This document shows positions 1 to 8,401 of a DNA stretch of 64,000 bases, piece by piece; position 1 is the stretch's first letter, and each line of letters starts with the position of its first letter. Made by a program: the position numbers and the translations under genes. Under the pieces are notes generated by a model, which was given only the letters and a program-made list of their open reading frames with translations, made no database searches and was not told where the DNA came from. Source of the stretch: Lysobacter sp. K5869 (GTDB taxonomy: Bacteria; Pseudomonadota; Gammaproteobacteria; Xanthomonadales; Xanthomonadaceae); assembly GCF_018847975.1 (NCBI RefSeq), contig NZ_CP072597.1, positions 1,178,001 through 1,242,000 of the forward strand. Direction: 5' to 3'.

Positions 1-299
1 TCGCGGTGGGGCGCGCGCGGCGCGCCCGGGCGGTCGGTTCCTGCATGCCGCGGCCGCGCAGGCCGCGGCGCCGCTTTCCTCGGTCCGACGGGCCGGTCGC
101 GGCGGCTTGCGCGGCACGGCATTGGGTTCCGGCCGCCGCGCAGTGCGCGGGCGCGACCTGGTAGCGCGCCCGCGCCGCCGCTGCCGCGGCCGTCTCGTCG
201 GCTTTTTCGCGAACGCATCCGAGGTTCCCGCTTGCGTTCGCGCAAGCGCGGCGGACCCGCCGCCTCAGTCGACCCGCGCCGGCCACGCCGTCCGCCGGC
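1..299. other. Left edge without a recognisable gene
   Basis: Very GC-rich sequence downstream of the NTF2-like gene. Open frames here are arginine/proline-rich and have no ribosome binding site, so I treat them as non-coding. The region may hold the end of a gene outside the window, but no recognisable protein reads into it. Confidence 0.4.
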
Positions 300-725
300 T
301 CAGCCGCCGACCTGCGCGACCCAATGATCGAGGTTGTAGTAATTGGTCACGCGCACGATGCGGCCGTCGCGGATCTCGAAGAACGCACCGCCCGGCAGCG
401 CGTACTTTTGCCCGCGCGCTTCCGGCAAGCCCGGATCGGTGGCGAGATATTCGCCGTGGACCACGTACTCGGCCGCGGCGCGGGTGCCGTCCGCGGAGGC
501 CATCACCACGATGTCGCGCAGCTGTTCGCGGTAATGCCGCGACATGCGTCGCAGGAACGCCGCGAACGCGTCGCGGCCGCTTTCGCGCGCGCCCTGGTTG
601 AGGTCGTGGACGACGTCGTCGGCGAGCGTGTCGAGCATGCCGTCCCAGTCGCCGCGGTTGAAGGCGGCGTAGTAGGAGAGCACCCGTTCGGTGGCGAGGT
701 CGTGGCGGCGCGGGCCTTCGGTCAT
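300..725 (-). CDS. NTF2-like / SnoaL-like ketosteroid isomerase-family protein
   Basis: 141 residues, the usual length for a single-domain NTF2-like (cystatin-like cone) protein. The N-terminal helix pattern VLSYYAAFNRGDWDGMLDTL is typical of ketosteroid isomerase-related proteins, followed by the curved sheet with AEYVVHGEY and FFEIRDGRIVRVTNYYN near the C-terminus. Such proteins are small-molecule isomerases, hydrolases or binding modules; the substrate cannot be told from sequence. An AGGA lies about nine bases before the ATG. It is transcribed alone on the minus strand and separated from the MHYT gene by a hairpin. Family assignment is firm, function is open. Confidence 0.85.
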   Translation of the reverse strand: MTEGPRRHDLATERVLSYYAAFNRGDWDGMLDTLADDVVHDLNQGARESGRDAFAAFLRRMSRHYREQLRDIVVMASADGTRAAAEYVVHGEYLATDPGLPEARGQKYALPGGAFFEIRDGRIVRVTNYYNLDHWVAQVGG

Positions 726-805
726 CGTCTGCGGTCCTGCGGAAGTCGGGGCGGGGCAGGCGCATGATCGCGCATTCGCGCCGGGGCGACGAGTCGCGCC
801 AACGA

Positions 806-834
806 ACGAAAGCCCGCGCGAGGCGGGCTTTCGT
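806..834 (-). terminator. Hairpin downstream of the MHYT gene
   Basis: A 12-bp perfect stem (ACGAAAGCCCGC with its complement) and a 5-nt loop lie about 45 nt past the MHYT stop codon. On the minus strand it is followed only by a mixed TTCGTTCGTT stretch rather than a pure T-run, so it may be a weak intrinsic terminator. Confidence 0.5.
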
Positions 835-878
835 CGGCGATGCGGCGAGCGGCCGCCGCGCTCAGGACCGCACGCGGT

Positions 879-1622
879 TCAGATCCGCACCATCGCGCGC
901 TGCCGCTGACGCAGCAGGCTGATGGTCAGCACCGCCGCGAGCAGCGCGGTGGTGACCACGAAGATGCCCACGCCCAGATAGCCGCCGCTGACGCCGCCGG
1001 CCGCCGCCGCGGTCTTGTCGGGGATGAAGCTGGCCGCGAGCATGCCGGTGTAGTGCATGCCGCACACCGCCACGCCCATCACCAGCGCGCTGCCGAGCAT
1101 CTGGCCCCAGCCGCGCAGGTTGAACGCCAGCCACAGGGCGACGATCGAGGCGACCACGGCGATCGCCGCCGAGGCCACCACCAGGCTCTGGTTGTAGACG
1201 GTGTCGGCCGGCATCAGCATCGCGCCCATGCCGGCGTAGTGCATGCCGGTCACGCCCAGGCCCATCAGCACGCCGCCGACGATCAGCTTGCCCCAGTTGA
1301 AGACGCCGGTGCCGGCGATGGCCAGGCCGGCCATGCACGACACCACCGCGACCACGGCCGAGCCCAGGGTGACGGGCAGGTCGTAGGTCACCTCCACGTT
1401 CATGCGGCAGGCGAGCATGGCGATGAAGTGCATCGCCCAGATCGCGCCGCCGCCCATGGCGATGCCCGCGGCGGTGATGGCGCGCCAACGCGCGCCGCCG
1501 GTGGCGCCGGGAATGCCGATCGCCAACTGCAGGGCGGTGAACGATCCGAGCACCGACACCACATAGGAAAGGATGACGAGCAACGGGTCGTGGACGCATT
1601 GAATCGCTTGATCGAGCGGCAT
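879..1622 (-). CDS. MHYT-domain integral membrane sensor
   Basis: 247 residues, nearly all hydrophobic segments. Three copies of the MHYT signature sit at the ends of membrane helices: MHF at residues 64-66, MHY at 127-129 and MHYT at 189-192. In known MHYT proteins these His/Met residues are proposed to bind a copper ion and sense oxygen, CO or NO. Here the module is free-standing, with no GGDEF/EAL or kinase output domain. The start MPLDQ has an AGGGGG ribosome binding site seven bases upstream. It follows the V4R-domain gene on the same strand after a 154-bp gap, so the two may be co-transcribed. The domain is certain; the ligand and partner are inferred. Confidence 0.9.
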   Translation of the reverse strand: MPLDQAIQCVHDPLLVILSYVVSVLGSFTALQLAIGIPGATGGARWRAITAAGIAMGGGAIWAMHFIAMLACRMNVEVTYDLPVTLGSAVVAVVSCMAGLAIAGTGVFNWGKLIVGGVLMGLGVTGMHYAGMGAMLMPADTVYNQSLVVASAAIAVVASIVALWLAFNLRGWGQMLGSALVMGVAVCGMHYTGMLAASFIPDKTAAAAGGVSGGYLGVGIFVVTTALLAAVLTISLLRQRQRAMVRI

Positions 1623-1776
1623 GGCGAACCCCCTGGTGGATGGGTTGTAGTGGGATAGGAACGGCAATCGGCTGCTCAGGCGCCGTCCCGCGCCAAAGCG
1701 GCATCCCACGCCGGCGCGTGCGTCGGCGCGTGGCGCCGCGGCGATCCCGGCCGCGGCGGTCGACCGGTCTGTCCGG

Positions 1777-2592
1777 TCAGGCTTCGAACTCGAACCGGCA
1801 GGTCTCCGCGCCGGTGTTGCGGCACTGGCTTTCGACCACCCGCACGTTGCCGCCGTGCTGGCCTTCGAGCAGGCCGCCGAGCATGCCGCGCAGGAAATGG
1901 CAGCACTCGCCATGTTCGCCGCGATGGCAGAAGGGGCTGTTGCGCACGCGCAGGACGTCGTCCTGCAGTTCCGCCTGGACCAGCTGGCGCATCGCCGGCA
2001 GCGCGATGCGGCGCACCGAGTCGCCCAGGGGCAGTTGTCCGCCGAGCGCGAAATCGCGTTTGTAGACCCAGGCGCCGACGCGTTGGCCGATGTAGCGCAA
2101 GGTCGCCTCGCGCTGGGCCGGCGGCAGCTCGCGCTCCAGCGCGACCAGCTGCAGCAGGATGTTGGGATAGTTGCGGGCGAGCTGCGGCAGCAGCGTTTCC
2201 ACCCGTTGCATGTCGATCGGGGCGGCGCCGGCCGGCATCGGCGGCGCGGGCGCGACCGGCGGCGCGGAGGCCGCGGCGGGCGCGTGGTGGCCGTCGCCAT
2301 GCCCGTTGCCGTTGCCATTGGCGCGCGCGGCCGGCTGCGCCGGCGCGCTCGGCGCGCCTTCGTAAGGCGAGGCCTCGAAGCTCTGCACCAGATGATGGGT
2401 GCCCAGCTTCTCTTCCAGCACCAGCAACTGCTCGGCGGGACCGCGCACCACCATCACCAGCACCACGCCTTCGTCGCTGTTGAGCATGCGTTGGCGCAGC
2501 AGGGTGAAACCGTTGGCGATGACGACCTGCCCCAGGGCGAGCAGCAAGCCGTCGCGGCGCTCGGAGACCACGCGAAACTCGACATCCACCAT
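1777..2592 (-). CDS. V4R-domain protein with N-terminal ACT-like region
   Basis: 271 residues in three parts. Residues 1-75 look like an ACT-type regulatory fold (VEFRVVSERRDGLLLALGQV). Residues 78-125 are a low-complexity Ala/Pro/Gly/Asn/His linker. Residues 128-271 end in a V4R (4-vinyl reductase) domain with conserved cysteines C222, C230, C231, C257 and C265 and the closing motif ESQCRNTGAETCRFEF. V4R domains bind small hydrocarbons or metals and often act as ligand sensors. No DNA-binding domain is visible, so this is probably a ligand-binding adaptor. An AGGGGA ribosome binding site precedes the ATG. The MHYT sensor lies downstream on the same strand. Function not known. Confidence 0.75.
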   Translation of the reverse strand: MVDVEFRVVSERRDGLLLALGQVVIANGFTLLRQRMLNSDEGVVLVMVVRGPAEQLLVLEEKLGTHHLVQSFEASPYEGAPSAPAQPAARANGNGNGHGDGHHAPAAASAPPVAPAPPMPAGAAPIDMQRVETLLPQLARNYPNILLQLVALERELPPAQREATLRYIGQRVGAWVYKRDFALGGQLPLGDSVRRIALPAMRQLVQAELQDDVLRVRNSPFCHRGEHGECCHFLRGMLGGLLEGQHGGNVRVVESQCRNTGAETCRFEFEA

Positions 2593-2690
2593 GCAGAACT
2601 CCCCTGGCCTGTGCGCGGGTCCGTGGCACCCTGTTCGGGCGTTCGGCGCGTCATGACAGGGACTGGCGCGCGATGGCGCAGCGTGCCAGT

Positions 2691-2715
2691 TGCGTTAACA
2701 AAAAACACTAACGCA
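2691..2715. promoter_or_regulatory. Inverted repeat in the promoter region of the V4R gene
   Basis: TGCGTTA and TAACGCA form a perfect 7-bp inverted repeat around an 11-bp A-rich spacer, about 100 bp upstream of the V4R start. The local sequence is much more AT-rich than its surroundings. It looks like an operator for a dimeric regulator; the regulator is unknown. Confidence 0.4.
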
Positions 2716-2740
2716 GATCACAGAAAAGCCCTGGTTTTGT

Positions 2741-2793
2741 GCGTTTTATGCGGCGCGTGTTCGTCTGCTCAACACGCGCCGCATAACAAACGC
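2741..2793 (-). terminator. Long perfect hairpin after the dehydratase gene
   Basis: A 16-bp perfect stem (2746-2761 with 2771-2786) and a 9-nt loop can be extended by the flanking GCGTTT/AAACGC pair. It lies 20 nt past the dehydratase stop codon. No clear T-run follows on the minus strand, so a terminator role is likely but not certain. Confidence 0.5.
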
Positions 2794-2812
2794 AAAGCAC
2801 ATCGCGAACCGG

Positions 2813-3808
2813 TCACGATGCGTTCGCGGCGAACCATTGCGCGGCCAGATCGAGATCGACGTTGCCGCCGGAGACGATCAATCCGACGCGTTTTCCCGAG
2901 AACGATTCGCGATGGGCGAGCACCGCCGCCAACGGCACCGCGCCGGACGGTTCCACCACCAGTTTCATGCGCTCCCAGATCAAGCGCATCGCCGCGAGCG
3001 CTTGCGCGTCGTCGACCAACAACACCTCGCGCACGCGTGAGCGAAGGATAGGGAAGGTGAGCGTGCCCAACTCCGCGCGCAATCCGTCGCACACGGTGTC
3101 GGCGACGCGGCCGGTGATGCGCCGGCCTTCGGCCAACGAGTCGTGGGCGTCGCGCGCGCCCAGCGGCTCGGCGCCGTAGACCGCGATGCCGGGGTCGGCG
3201 CCTTGCGCGGCGATGGCGGTGCCCGACAGCAGGCCGCCGCCGCTGACCGGCGCGATCACCGCGTCCAGGCCGGGCGCGGACGCCATCAGTTCCAAGGTCG
3301 CCGTGCCCTGCCCCGCGATCACCCGCGGGTCGTTGAACGGGTGCACCAGCACCCCGCCGGTTTGCGCCAGCACCTGCGCGGTGACTTCGTCGCGCGAGGC
3401 CTGGCCGGGTTCGCAGAACACGATCTCGGCGCCGTAAGCGCGGATCGCGGCGAGCTTGACCTTGGGCGTGTTGTGCGGCGCGACCACGGTCGCGCGGGTG
3501 CCGCGCAAGCGCGCGGCCAGCGCGATGGCGCCGCCGTGATTGCCCGAGCTTTGGGTGACGATGCCGCGCGCGGCTTCTTCGTCGCTGAGCGAGAACACCG
3601 CATTGCAGGCGCCGCGGAACTTGAACGCGCCGCCGCGCTGCAGGTTCTCGCATTTGAAGTAGAGCCGGCAGCCGGCCAGTTCGTCCAACACCTTCGAGGT
3701 GAGCACCGGCGTGGCGTGCGCATGCGCGGCGATGCGCGCGGCCGCGGCGAGGATGTCGGTATACGCCGGCGCGCCGGCGACGGAAAGCGAAGAGTCGAGT
3801 GCGTTCAT
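2813..3808 (-). CDS. PLP-dependent threonine/serine dehydratase or serine racemase family
   Basis: 331 residues, the length of the short catabolic threonine dehydratase/serine racemase group without a C-terminal ACT domain. The PLP-binding lysine is K63 in GGAFKFRGA; SSGNHGG at 87-93 is the substrate loop; VSGGGLLSG binds the cofactor phosphate; ERMKLVVEPSGA and the C-terminal VSGGNVDL are also typical. It would deaminate L-threonine or L-serine to the 2-oxoacid, or racemise serine. The two activities cannot be separated by eye. The only ATG in this region has a G-run directly next to it, leaving almost no spacer. It stands alone, ending in a strong hairpin. Confidence 0.85.
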   Translation of the reverse strand: MNALDSSLSVAGAPAYTDILAAAARIAAHAHATPVLTSKVLDELAGCRLYFKCENLQRGGAFKFRGACNAVFSLSDEEAARGIVTQSSGNHGGAIALAARLRGTRATVVAPHNTPKVKLAAIRAYGAEIVFCEPGQASRDEVTAQVLAQTGGVLVHPFNDPRVIAGQGTATLELMASAPGLDAVIAPVSGGGLLSGTAIAAQGADPGIAVYGAEPLGARDAHDSLAEGRRITGRVADTVCDGLRAELGTLTFPILRSRVREVLLVDDAQALAAMRLIWERMKLVVEPSGAVPLAAVLAHRESFSGKRVGLIVSGGNVDLDLAAQWFAANAS

Positions 3809-3930
3809 CCCCCAAGCGTAACGCAGCCCCGCCACCCCAACACCCGCCCGACCAAGAAGATCCCCACCCACGCCAGCCCCCCCAGTTCCCCAACCCCCAT
3901 TCCCGCTCTTGCTCCTATTCCCGCTCCCGC

Positions 3931-5184
3931 TCAGTCGTGTCGCAACGCCGCGATCGGATCCAGCCGCGCCGCCTGCCGCGCCGGATACACGCCGAACGCC
4001 AGACCCACCGCCGCGCAGAACGTCGCCGACAGCAGCACCGGCAGCGGCGCCCATGCCACCTGCCAACCGGCGAAGGCGGCGATCAGGTACGCCAGCAACA
4101 CGCCGAACAACAGGCCCAGCGCCGCGCCGGCGACGCAGATCACCGTCGCCTCGCGCAGGAACTGCGCGACCACGTCGCGCCGGCGCGCGCCCAGCGCGCG
4201 CAGCAGGCCGATCTCGCGCCGGCGTTCGAGCACGTTGGCGAGCATGATGTTCATGATGCCGATGCCGCCGACCAACAGGCTCACGCCGGCGATCGCGCCC
4301 ATCACCACGCGGAAGATGCGCTGGGTCTTCTGGTGCTGCTGGAACAGTTGCTGCGGCACCACCAGCCGGAAATCGGCGCTGCCGGCATGGCGCTGGCCCA
4401 GCACCGTCGACAGCACCCGCGCGCCGGCGGCCAGTTGCGAGGGGTCGCCGAGCCGCAGCAGGAAGCGGTCGACCTCGTCCTCCTGCGGATTGAACTTGAA
4501 CCGCGCCCGCGCGCTGGCCAGCGGCACGTACACGCGGTTGCTCTCCAAGCCGAGCTGCACGCCCTCGAACTGGTCCTTGCTCAAATCGCGATCGGCGAGC
4601 ACACCGACCACTTGCAGCCACACGTGATTGACCTTGAGATAACGGCCGAGCGGATCGAGGCCGGGAAACAGATCGGCCGCGGCCTGATGGCCGAGCACCG
4701 CCACCGCCGCCAGCGCGCGGTCGTCGTCGCCGGTCAGCGCGCGGCCCTTGGCCACGCGCAGCGAAGAGAGTTCGAAATAGTCCGGGCTCACGCCGCTGGC
4801 CTGCGCGTCGCTGTGGCCGTTGTCGCTGAACACCGAATGGGTGCGGATCGGTTTCTCGGCGGCGTAGCGCTGCGCGCCGGGCACCACCGCCAGCGCCGCG
4901 TCGGCGTCGGCCAGGCTCAGGCCGAGGCTGCGCGCGCGCACTTCGCGCAGGCTGTTCTCGTCCTGCTGCACCTTGGCTTCGGCGATCAGATTGTTGAGGC
5001 CCAGGCTCTCCACCAAGCGCAGCGCCTCGCGCCGGCTGCCCTCGCCCACCGCCTGCATCGCCACGATCGCGCCGACGCCGAAGATCAGGCCGAGCAAGGT
5101 CAGCAGCGTGCGCAAGCGCCGCCGCCACAGTTCCTCGACCGCTTCGCGCCAAATCGGCGGCAGCCAGTTCAAGGCGCGGCTCAC
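3931..5184 (-). CDS. MacB/FtsX-type ABC transporter permease
   Basis: 417 residues. An N-terminal membrane helix (RTLLTLLGLIFGVGAIVAM) leads into a large periplasmic domain, followed by three C-terminal helices with VGGIGIMNIMLANVLERRREIGLLRALGA, the FtsX/MacB hallmark. MacB-type permeases do not import; they use ATP-driven conformational change to drive periplasmic substrates outward through an adaptor and an outer-membrane channel. The GTG start overlaps the stop of the upstream adaptor (GTGA), indicating translational coupling. The ATPase is encoded separately, four genes upstream. It is the last gene of the five-gene operon, and no TolC-type outer-membrane protein is present nearby. Confidence 0.92.
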   Translation of the reverse strand: MSRALNWLPPIWREAVEELWRRRLRTLLTLLGLIFGVGAIVAMQAVGEGSRREALRLVESLGLNNLIAEAKVQQDENSLREVRARSLGLSLADADAALAVVPGAQRYAAEKPIRTHSVFSDNGHSDAQASGVSPDYFELSSLRVAKGRALTGDDDRALAAVAVLGHQAAADLFPGLDPLGRYLKVNHVWLQVVGVLADRDLSKDQFEGVQLGLESNRVYVPLASARARFKFNPQEDEVDRFLLRLGDPSQLAAGARVLSTVLGQRHAGSADFRLVVPQQLFQQHQKTQRIFRVVMGAIAGVSLLVGGIGIMNIMLANVLERRREIGLLRALGARRRDVVAQFLREATVICVAGAALGLLFGVLLAYLIAAFAGWQVAWAPLPVLLSATFCAAVGLAFGVYPARQAARLDPIAALRHD

Positions 5185-6485
5185 GGACGCACCGCCTTGG
5201 CCGGCGAGGCCTTCGGCGTTTCTTTCTTTTCCTGCGCGGCCGCTTCCTTGGCCGCGTCTTCGGCCTTGGCCGTCGGCGCGTCGATCGCGCCGGCCTCGGC
5301 GAGCAACACCTCGTCGCCCGCGCGCAAACCCGAGAGCACCTGCGAACGCGCCGGCCCGCGCACGCCGAGCTTGATTTCGCGACGCTGGAAACCCGCGCCG
5401 TCGCGGACCCGGACGTAATCGCGGCCGTCGTCGCTGTCGATGGCGACGTTGGCCACGCTCAACGCCTGGGGCGCGTCGAGCAACACCACGCGCGCCTCCA
5501 ACTGCTGGCCCGGCACCAGCCGGTAGCGCGCGATCGCTTCGGCCGGAATCGGCGCCTTCATGCTCAGATACTTCACCGGACTCTGCTGATTGCGCACCTT
5601 GGCCGCGCTGGCGACCCACGACAGTTCGCTCACGATCTTTTGCTCCGGCCGGCCGACCGGAAACATCTCCACGGCGTTGCCGACTTTCACGCCCTGCGCT
5701 TCGATCTGCGGCAAGCTCAGGTCGAGTTCCATCGCCGAGGCGTCGGGCAGGCTGCCGTAGTCGAAACCCGCGCGCAGCGTCGCGCCGACGTTGGCCTTGT
5801 CGCCCTGCCAGTTGACCGCGAGCATCAGCACGCCGTCGTTGGGCGCGCGCAGCTCCAGCGCGTCCAGATCGGACTGGCGGGTCTTGGCGGCGATGTCGAA
5901 GGTCGCGCGCTGCGCGTCGAGCACCGCCAGTTCGGCGTTGCCGCGCACGCCGGACTGGCCGCGCTGCCATTGCAGGATGTCTTGCTTGGCGGTGAGGAAG
6001 CTGCGGTCCTGGACCGCGTCGAGCACTTCGTTGCGCGCCAGCGTGCTCAGGTCGGCGCTGGCGTAGCGCTCGGCGATGGCGAGCTGCACCGCGACTTGCG
6101 ACAGATCCACCGCGACCTTGCTCTGCGCGGTGTTCAGATCGCCTTGCTTGGCCGCGCGCGCGAGTTCGTTGCGCTGCAAGTCGATCAGCGTTTGCGCGAG
6201 TTCCTGCTTGCCTTGGTCGGCGGAGAAGCGCGCGATCAGATCGCCCTTCTTGACCGCGCTGCCTTCCGGCAGCATCCATTCGACCTGCCGCGTCGCCCAG
6301 TTGCGTCCCGGCACGTTGAGCGGCGTGGCCTTGGCCGATTTGAGTTCGCCCTCGCCGCGCACGCTCAGGCGCAGCGGCGCCGGCGCGAGGGTTTCGGTCG
6401 CCGCCGGCGCGATCTCGCTGGAACACGCGCTCAGCCCCAAGGCCAGCGCGGCCGCGAGCGCGGCGCAAGTCGCCGCGCGCCTCAT
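5181..6485 (-). CDS. Lipoprotein periplasmic adaptor (HlyD/MacA-like), third adaptor of the operon
   Basis: 434 residues. A signal peptide ends in the lipobox LSAC, so the protein should be lipid-anchored. A biotinyl-lipoyl-like half (VEWMLPEGSAVKKGDLIARF), a helical hairpin (about residues 105-210), and the second lipoyl half with LRAPNDGVL follow, then a beta-barrel region. The C-terminal 40 residues are Ala/Lys/Glu-rich. In MacAB-type pumps the adaptor links the permease to the outer-membrane channel. Start and stop codons overlap both neighbours (ATGA upstream, GTGA downstream). It differs clearly from the two upstream adaptors and is the only one of the three with a lipobox. Confidence 0.88.
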   Translation of the reverse strand: MRRAATCAALAAALALGLSACSSEIAPAATETLAPAPLRLSVRGEGELKSAKATPLNVPGRNWATRQVEWMLPEGSAVKKGDLIARFSADQGKQELAQTLIDLQRNELARAAKQGDLNTAQSKVAVDLSQVAVQLAIAERYASADLSTLARNEVLDAVQDRSFLTAKQDILQWQRGQSGVRGNAELAVLDAQRATFDIAAKTRQSDLDALELRAPNDGVLMLAVNWQGDKANVGATLRAGFDYGSLPDASAMELDLSLPQIEAQGVKVGNAVEMFPVGRPEQKIVSELSWVASAAKVRNQQSPVKYLSMKAPIPAEAIARYRLVPGQQLEARVVLLDAPQALSVANVAIDSDDGRDYVRVRDGAGFQRREIKLGVRGPARSQVLSGLRAGDEVLLAEAGAIDAPTAKAEDAAKEAAAQEKKETPKASPAKAVRP

Positions 6486-7444
6486 CGCCCTGCCCCCGCG
6501 GCGATTTCCACCCGCACCGCCTGGCCCGGCCGCAGCGGCGCGCGCGGATCGTCGAGCTGCACGTCCAGATCCAACACTGGCACCGGCTGCACCTGCGACT
6601 TGCTGCGCACCGCGCGGCCGACCGACGCGACCTTGCCGCGCACCACGCTGCCAGCGCCGCCCTCGACCACGATCCGCACCGGCGCGCCGACCTTCACTTG
6701 CCCCAGATCGCGCTCGGCCAACTCGGCGCGCACCGCCAGCGTGCCCATGTCGGGAATCTCGGCGACGACCTGGCCGACCCAGACCTGCGAGCCGACGTCG
6801 AATTTCTCGCCCTCGAAATTGCTCCGGTGCATCATCAGCCCGTCGCGCGGCGCGATCACTTCCAGCGCCTGTTGCGAGCGCTGCAGGCGATCGACGTCGG
6901 CCTGCAGCTGATCGCGCTCGGCCGCGAGCAAGCGTCGCTCTTGCTTGCGCTGTTCGGCCGACAGCGTCTCGCGCTTGCGCGCCAATTCCATCTTGCGTTC
7001 GGCCTGTTGCCGCGCGACCACCAGCTTGCGGTACTCGATGCCGGCGATCAGTTCGGCGGGTTGTTCGGTCTTGCGCTTGGCCTTCTCCAGCGCGGCCTGC
7101 GCTTCGGCCGTCGCCAATCGTTCGGTGCGTTCGCGGTCGGCCAGTTCCAGATCGAGCTTCTGCAGCTCGCTCTGCTTTTCCTTGAGCTGGCTGCGCTTCT
7201 CGGTGAGTTGCTTGATCACGTCGCTGCTGTCGAAGCTGATCACCGGCTGGCCGCGCTTGACCGGCGTGCCGTCGGGCGCGAGCTGGGTGATGTTGAACTG
7301 CCACATGCGCTCGATGTTCGGCGGCATCAGCGGCGAGGAGCGGCGCGCGTAGACCTCGCCGTCCACGCGCAGCGGCGCGGCCGCGGCGGCGAGCGACATC
7401 GCGCTCAGCGCGAGCGCGGCGGCTGCGGCGACGAGGCGGCTCAT
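6482..7444 (-). CDS. Periplasmic adaptor subunit (HlyD-like), second adaptor of the operon
   Basis: 320 residues with a cleavable signal peptide ending near AAAAAP. A lipoyl-like segment (GTPVKRGQPVISFDSSD) is followed by a long charged coiled coil at about residues 75-190, rich in Lys, Glu, Arg and Gln, then the returning lipoyl half (VIAPRDGLMMHRSNFEGEKF) and a barrel domain with VRAELAERDLGQVKVGAPV. It lacks a lipobox. The ATG overlaps the stop of the upstream adaptor gene, and its own stop overlaps the next ATG. The three adaptors could form a mixed hexamer or serve alternative substrates; this is inference. Confidence 0.86.
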   Translation of the reverse strand: MSRLVAAAAALALSAMSLAAAAAPLRVDGEVYARRSSPLMPPNIERMWQFNITQLAPDGTPVKRGQPVISFDSSDVIKQLTEKRSQLKEKQSELQKLDLELADRERTERLATAEAQAALEKAKRKTEQPAELIAGIEYRKLVVARQQAERKMELARKRETLSAEQRKQERRLLAAERDQLQADVDRLQRSQQALEVIAPRDGLMMHRSNFEGEKFDVGSQVWVGQVVAEIPDMGTLAVRAELAERDLGQVKVGAPVRIVVEGGAGSVVRGKVASVGRAVRSKSQVQPVPVLDLDVQLDDPRAPLRPGQAVRVEIAAGAGR

Positions 7445-8397
7445 CGGCGCGCTCCCGCCGCGGTCACCCGCACGCTCATGCCCGGCAGCAGCGCGAGGCC
7501 GTGGCCGGCGGGCAGGTCGATGTCGATGGCGAAATAACGCCCTTCGCCCCATTCGGACTTGCGGTCGGGCGCGCCGGCGATCGCGCTGATGCGCCCGCGC
7601 AGGTCGCGTTTGGGCAAGGCGTCGAAGCTCAGCGTTACGTCCTGGCCTACGCGCAGGCCGGTGCGGTCGGGCTCCAGCGCCCACGCGCGCACCTGCATCG
7701 CGCCGCCGCTGCCGACCACCTCGCCGGCCTTGCTGCCGGGCATGGTCGAACTGCCTTCGTCGATGCGCCCGCCGATCCAGTTGTTGTTGAAGCCGTGCAG
7801 GACGATGCCGTCGCGCTCGGCGCGCACTTCCGATTGGCGCAGCAGCACGGCGTAGTAATCGCGCTGCACGGCGAGCTTGCGCGTCTCCAGATCGCCGTCC
7901 TGGCGCCGGCGCGCGACCGCGGCGCGCGCGGCGTCGAGCAGTTCGCGCTTGAGCCGCTGCTCGCGCGTGGTCTTGTCCAGCTCGCCTTGATGGCGGTCGT
8001 AATCGAGTTGCGAGATCAGCCCGCGCGGAATCGCCGCCTCGATCTTGGCGGTCGCCAACGCCGCATCGGCCTCGGCCAGCGCGACTTCGGCGTCGACCGC
8101 TTTGACTTCCAGTTCGGCCAGTTCCTTGGCCGACTTGGCGCGGGCCTGTTCGATCTTGGCGTCGAGTTCGGGAATCTGGGTGCCGGCCTGGCCCGGGTCG
8201 ATGCGCAGCACCACCTCGCCGGCTTTCACCGCCTGCCCTTCCGGCACGTAATAACGGATCGACACCGGCGCGGTGTTGGCCTGCGGCGTGTAGATCGGCT
8301 GCGCGCCGACCGAACGCACTTCGCCGGTCAGCACCACGGCCGAGGCCGCCGGCGCCAACGCCAATGCGGCCACGAAGACGAGCCCGCGCGCGGCCAT
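7441..8397 (-). CDS. Periplasmic adaptor subunit (HlyD-like), first adaptor of the operon
   Basis: 318 residues from the chosen start, whose first 20 residues (MAARGLVFVAALALAPAASA) make a clean signal peptide. An upstream ATG at 8418 would add seven residues and overlap the ATPase gene by 17 bases; I prefer the shorter form. The lipoyl half VRYY..EGQAVKAGEVVLRIDP, a coiled coil rich in Ala/Glu/Lys, the second half with VRAERDGIVLHG and a barrel domain with LRVGQDVTLSFDALPKRDL are seen. It starts four bases after the ATPase stop codon. Its role is an adaptor for the MacB-like permease at the operon end. Confidence 0.86.
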   Translation of the reverse strand: MAARGLVFVAALALAPAASAVVLTGEVRSVGAQPIYTPQANTAPVSIRYYVPEGQAVKAGEVVLRIDPGQAGTQIPELDAKIEQARAKSAKELAELEVKAVDAEVALAEADAALATAKIEAAIPRGLISQLDYDRHQGELDKTTREQRLKRELLDAARAAVARRRQDGDLETRKLAVQRDYYAVLLRQSEVRAERDGIVLHGFNNNWIGGRIDEGSSTMPGSKAGEVVGSGGAMQVRAWALEPDRTGLRVGQDVTLSFDALPKRDLRGRISAIAGAPDRKSEWGEGRYFAIDIDLPAGHGLALLPGMSVRVTAAGARR

Positions 8398-8401
8398 GCG
8401 C

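Noticed and set aside
840..1658. Plus-strand frame of 272 codons, rich in His, Arg and Ala
   Set aside because: It lies wholly antisense to the MHYT gene, has no ribosome binding site and mirrors its third-position GC bias; typical of a shadow frame.
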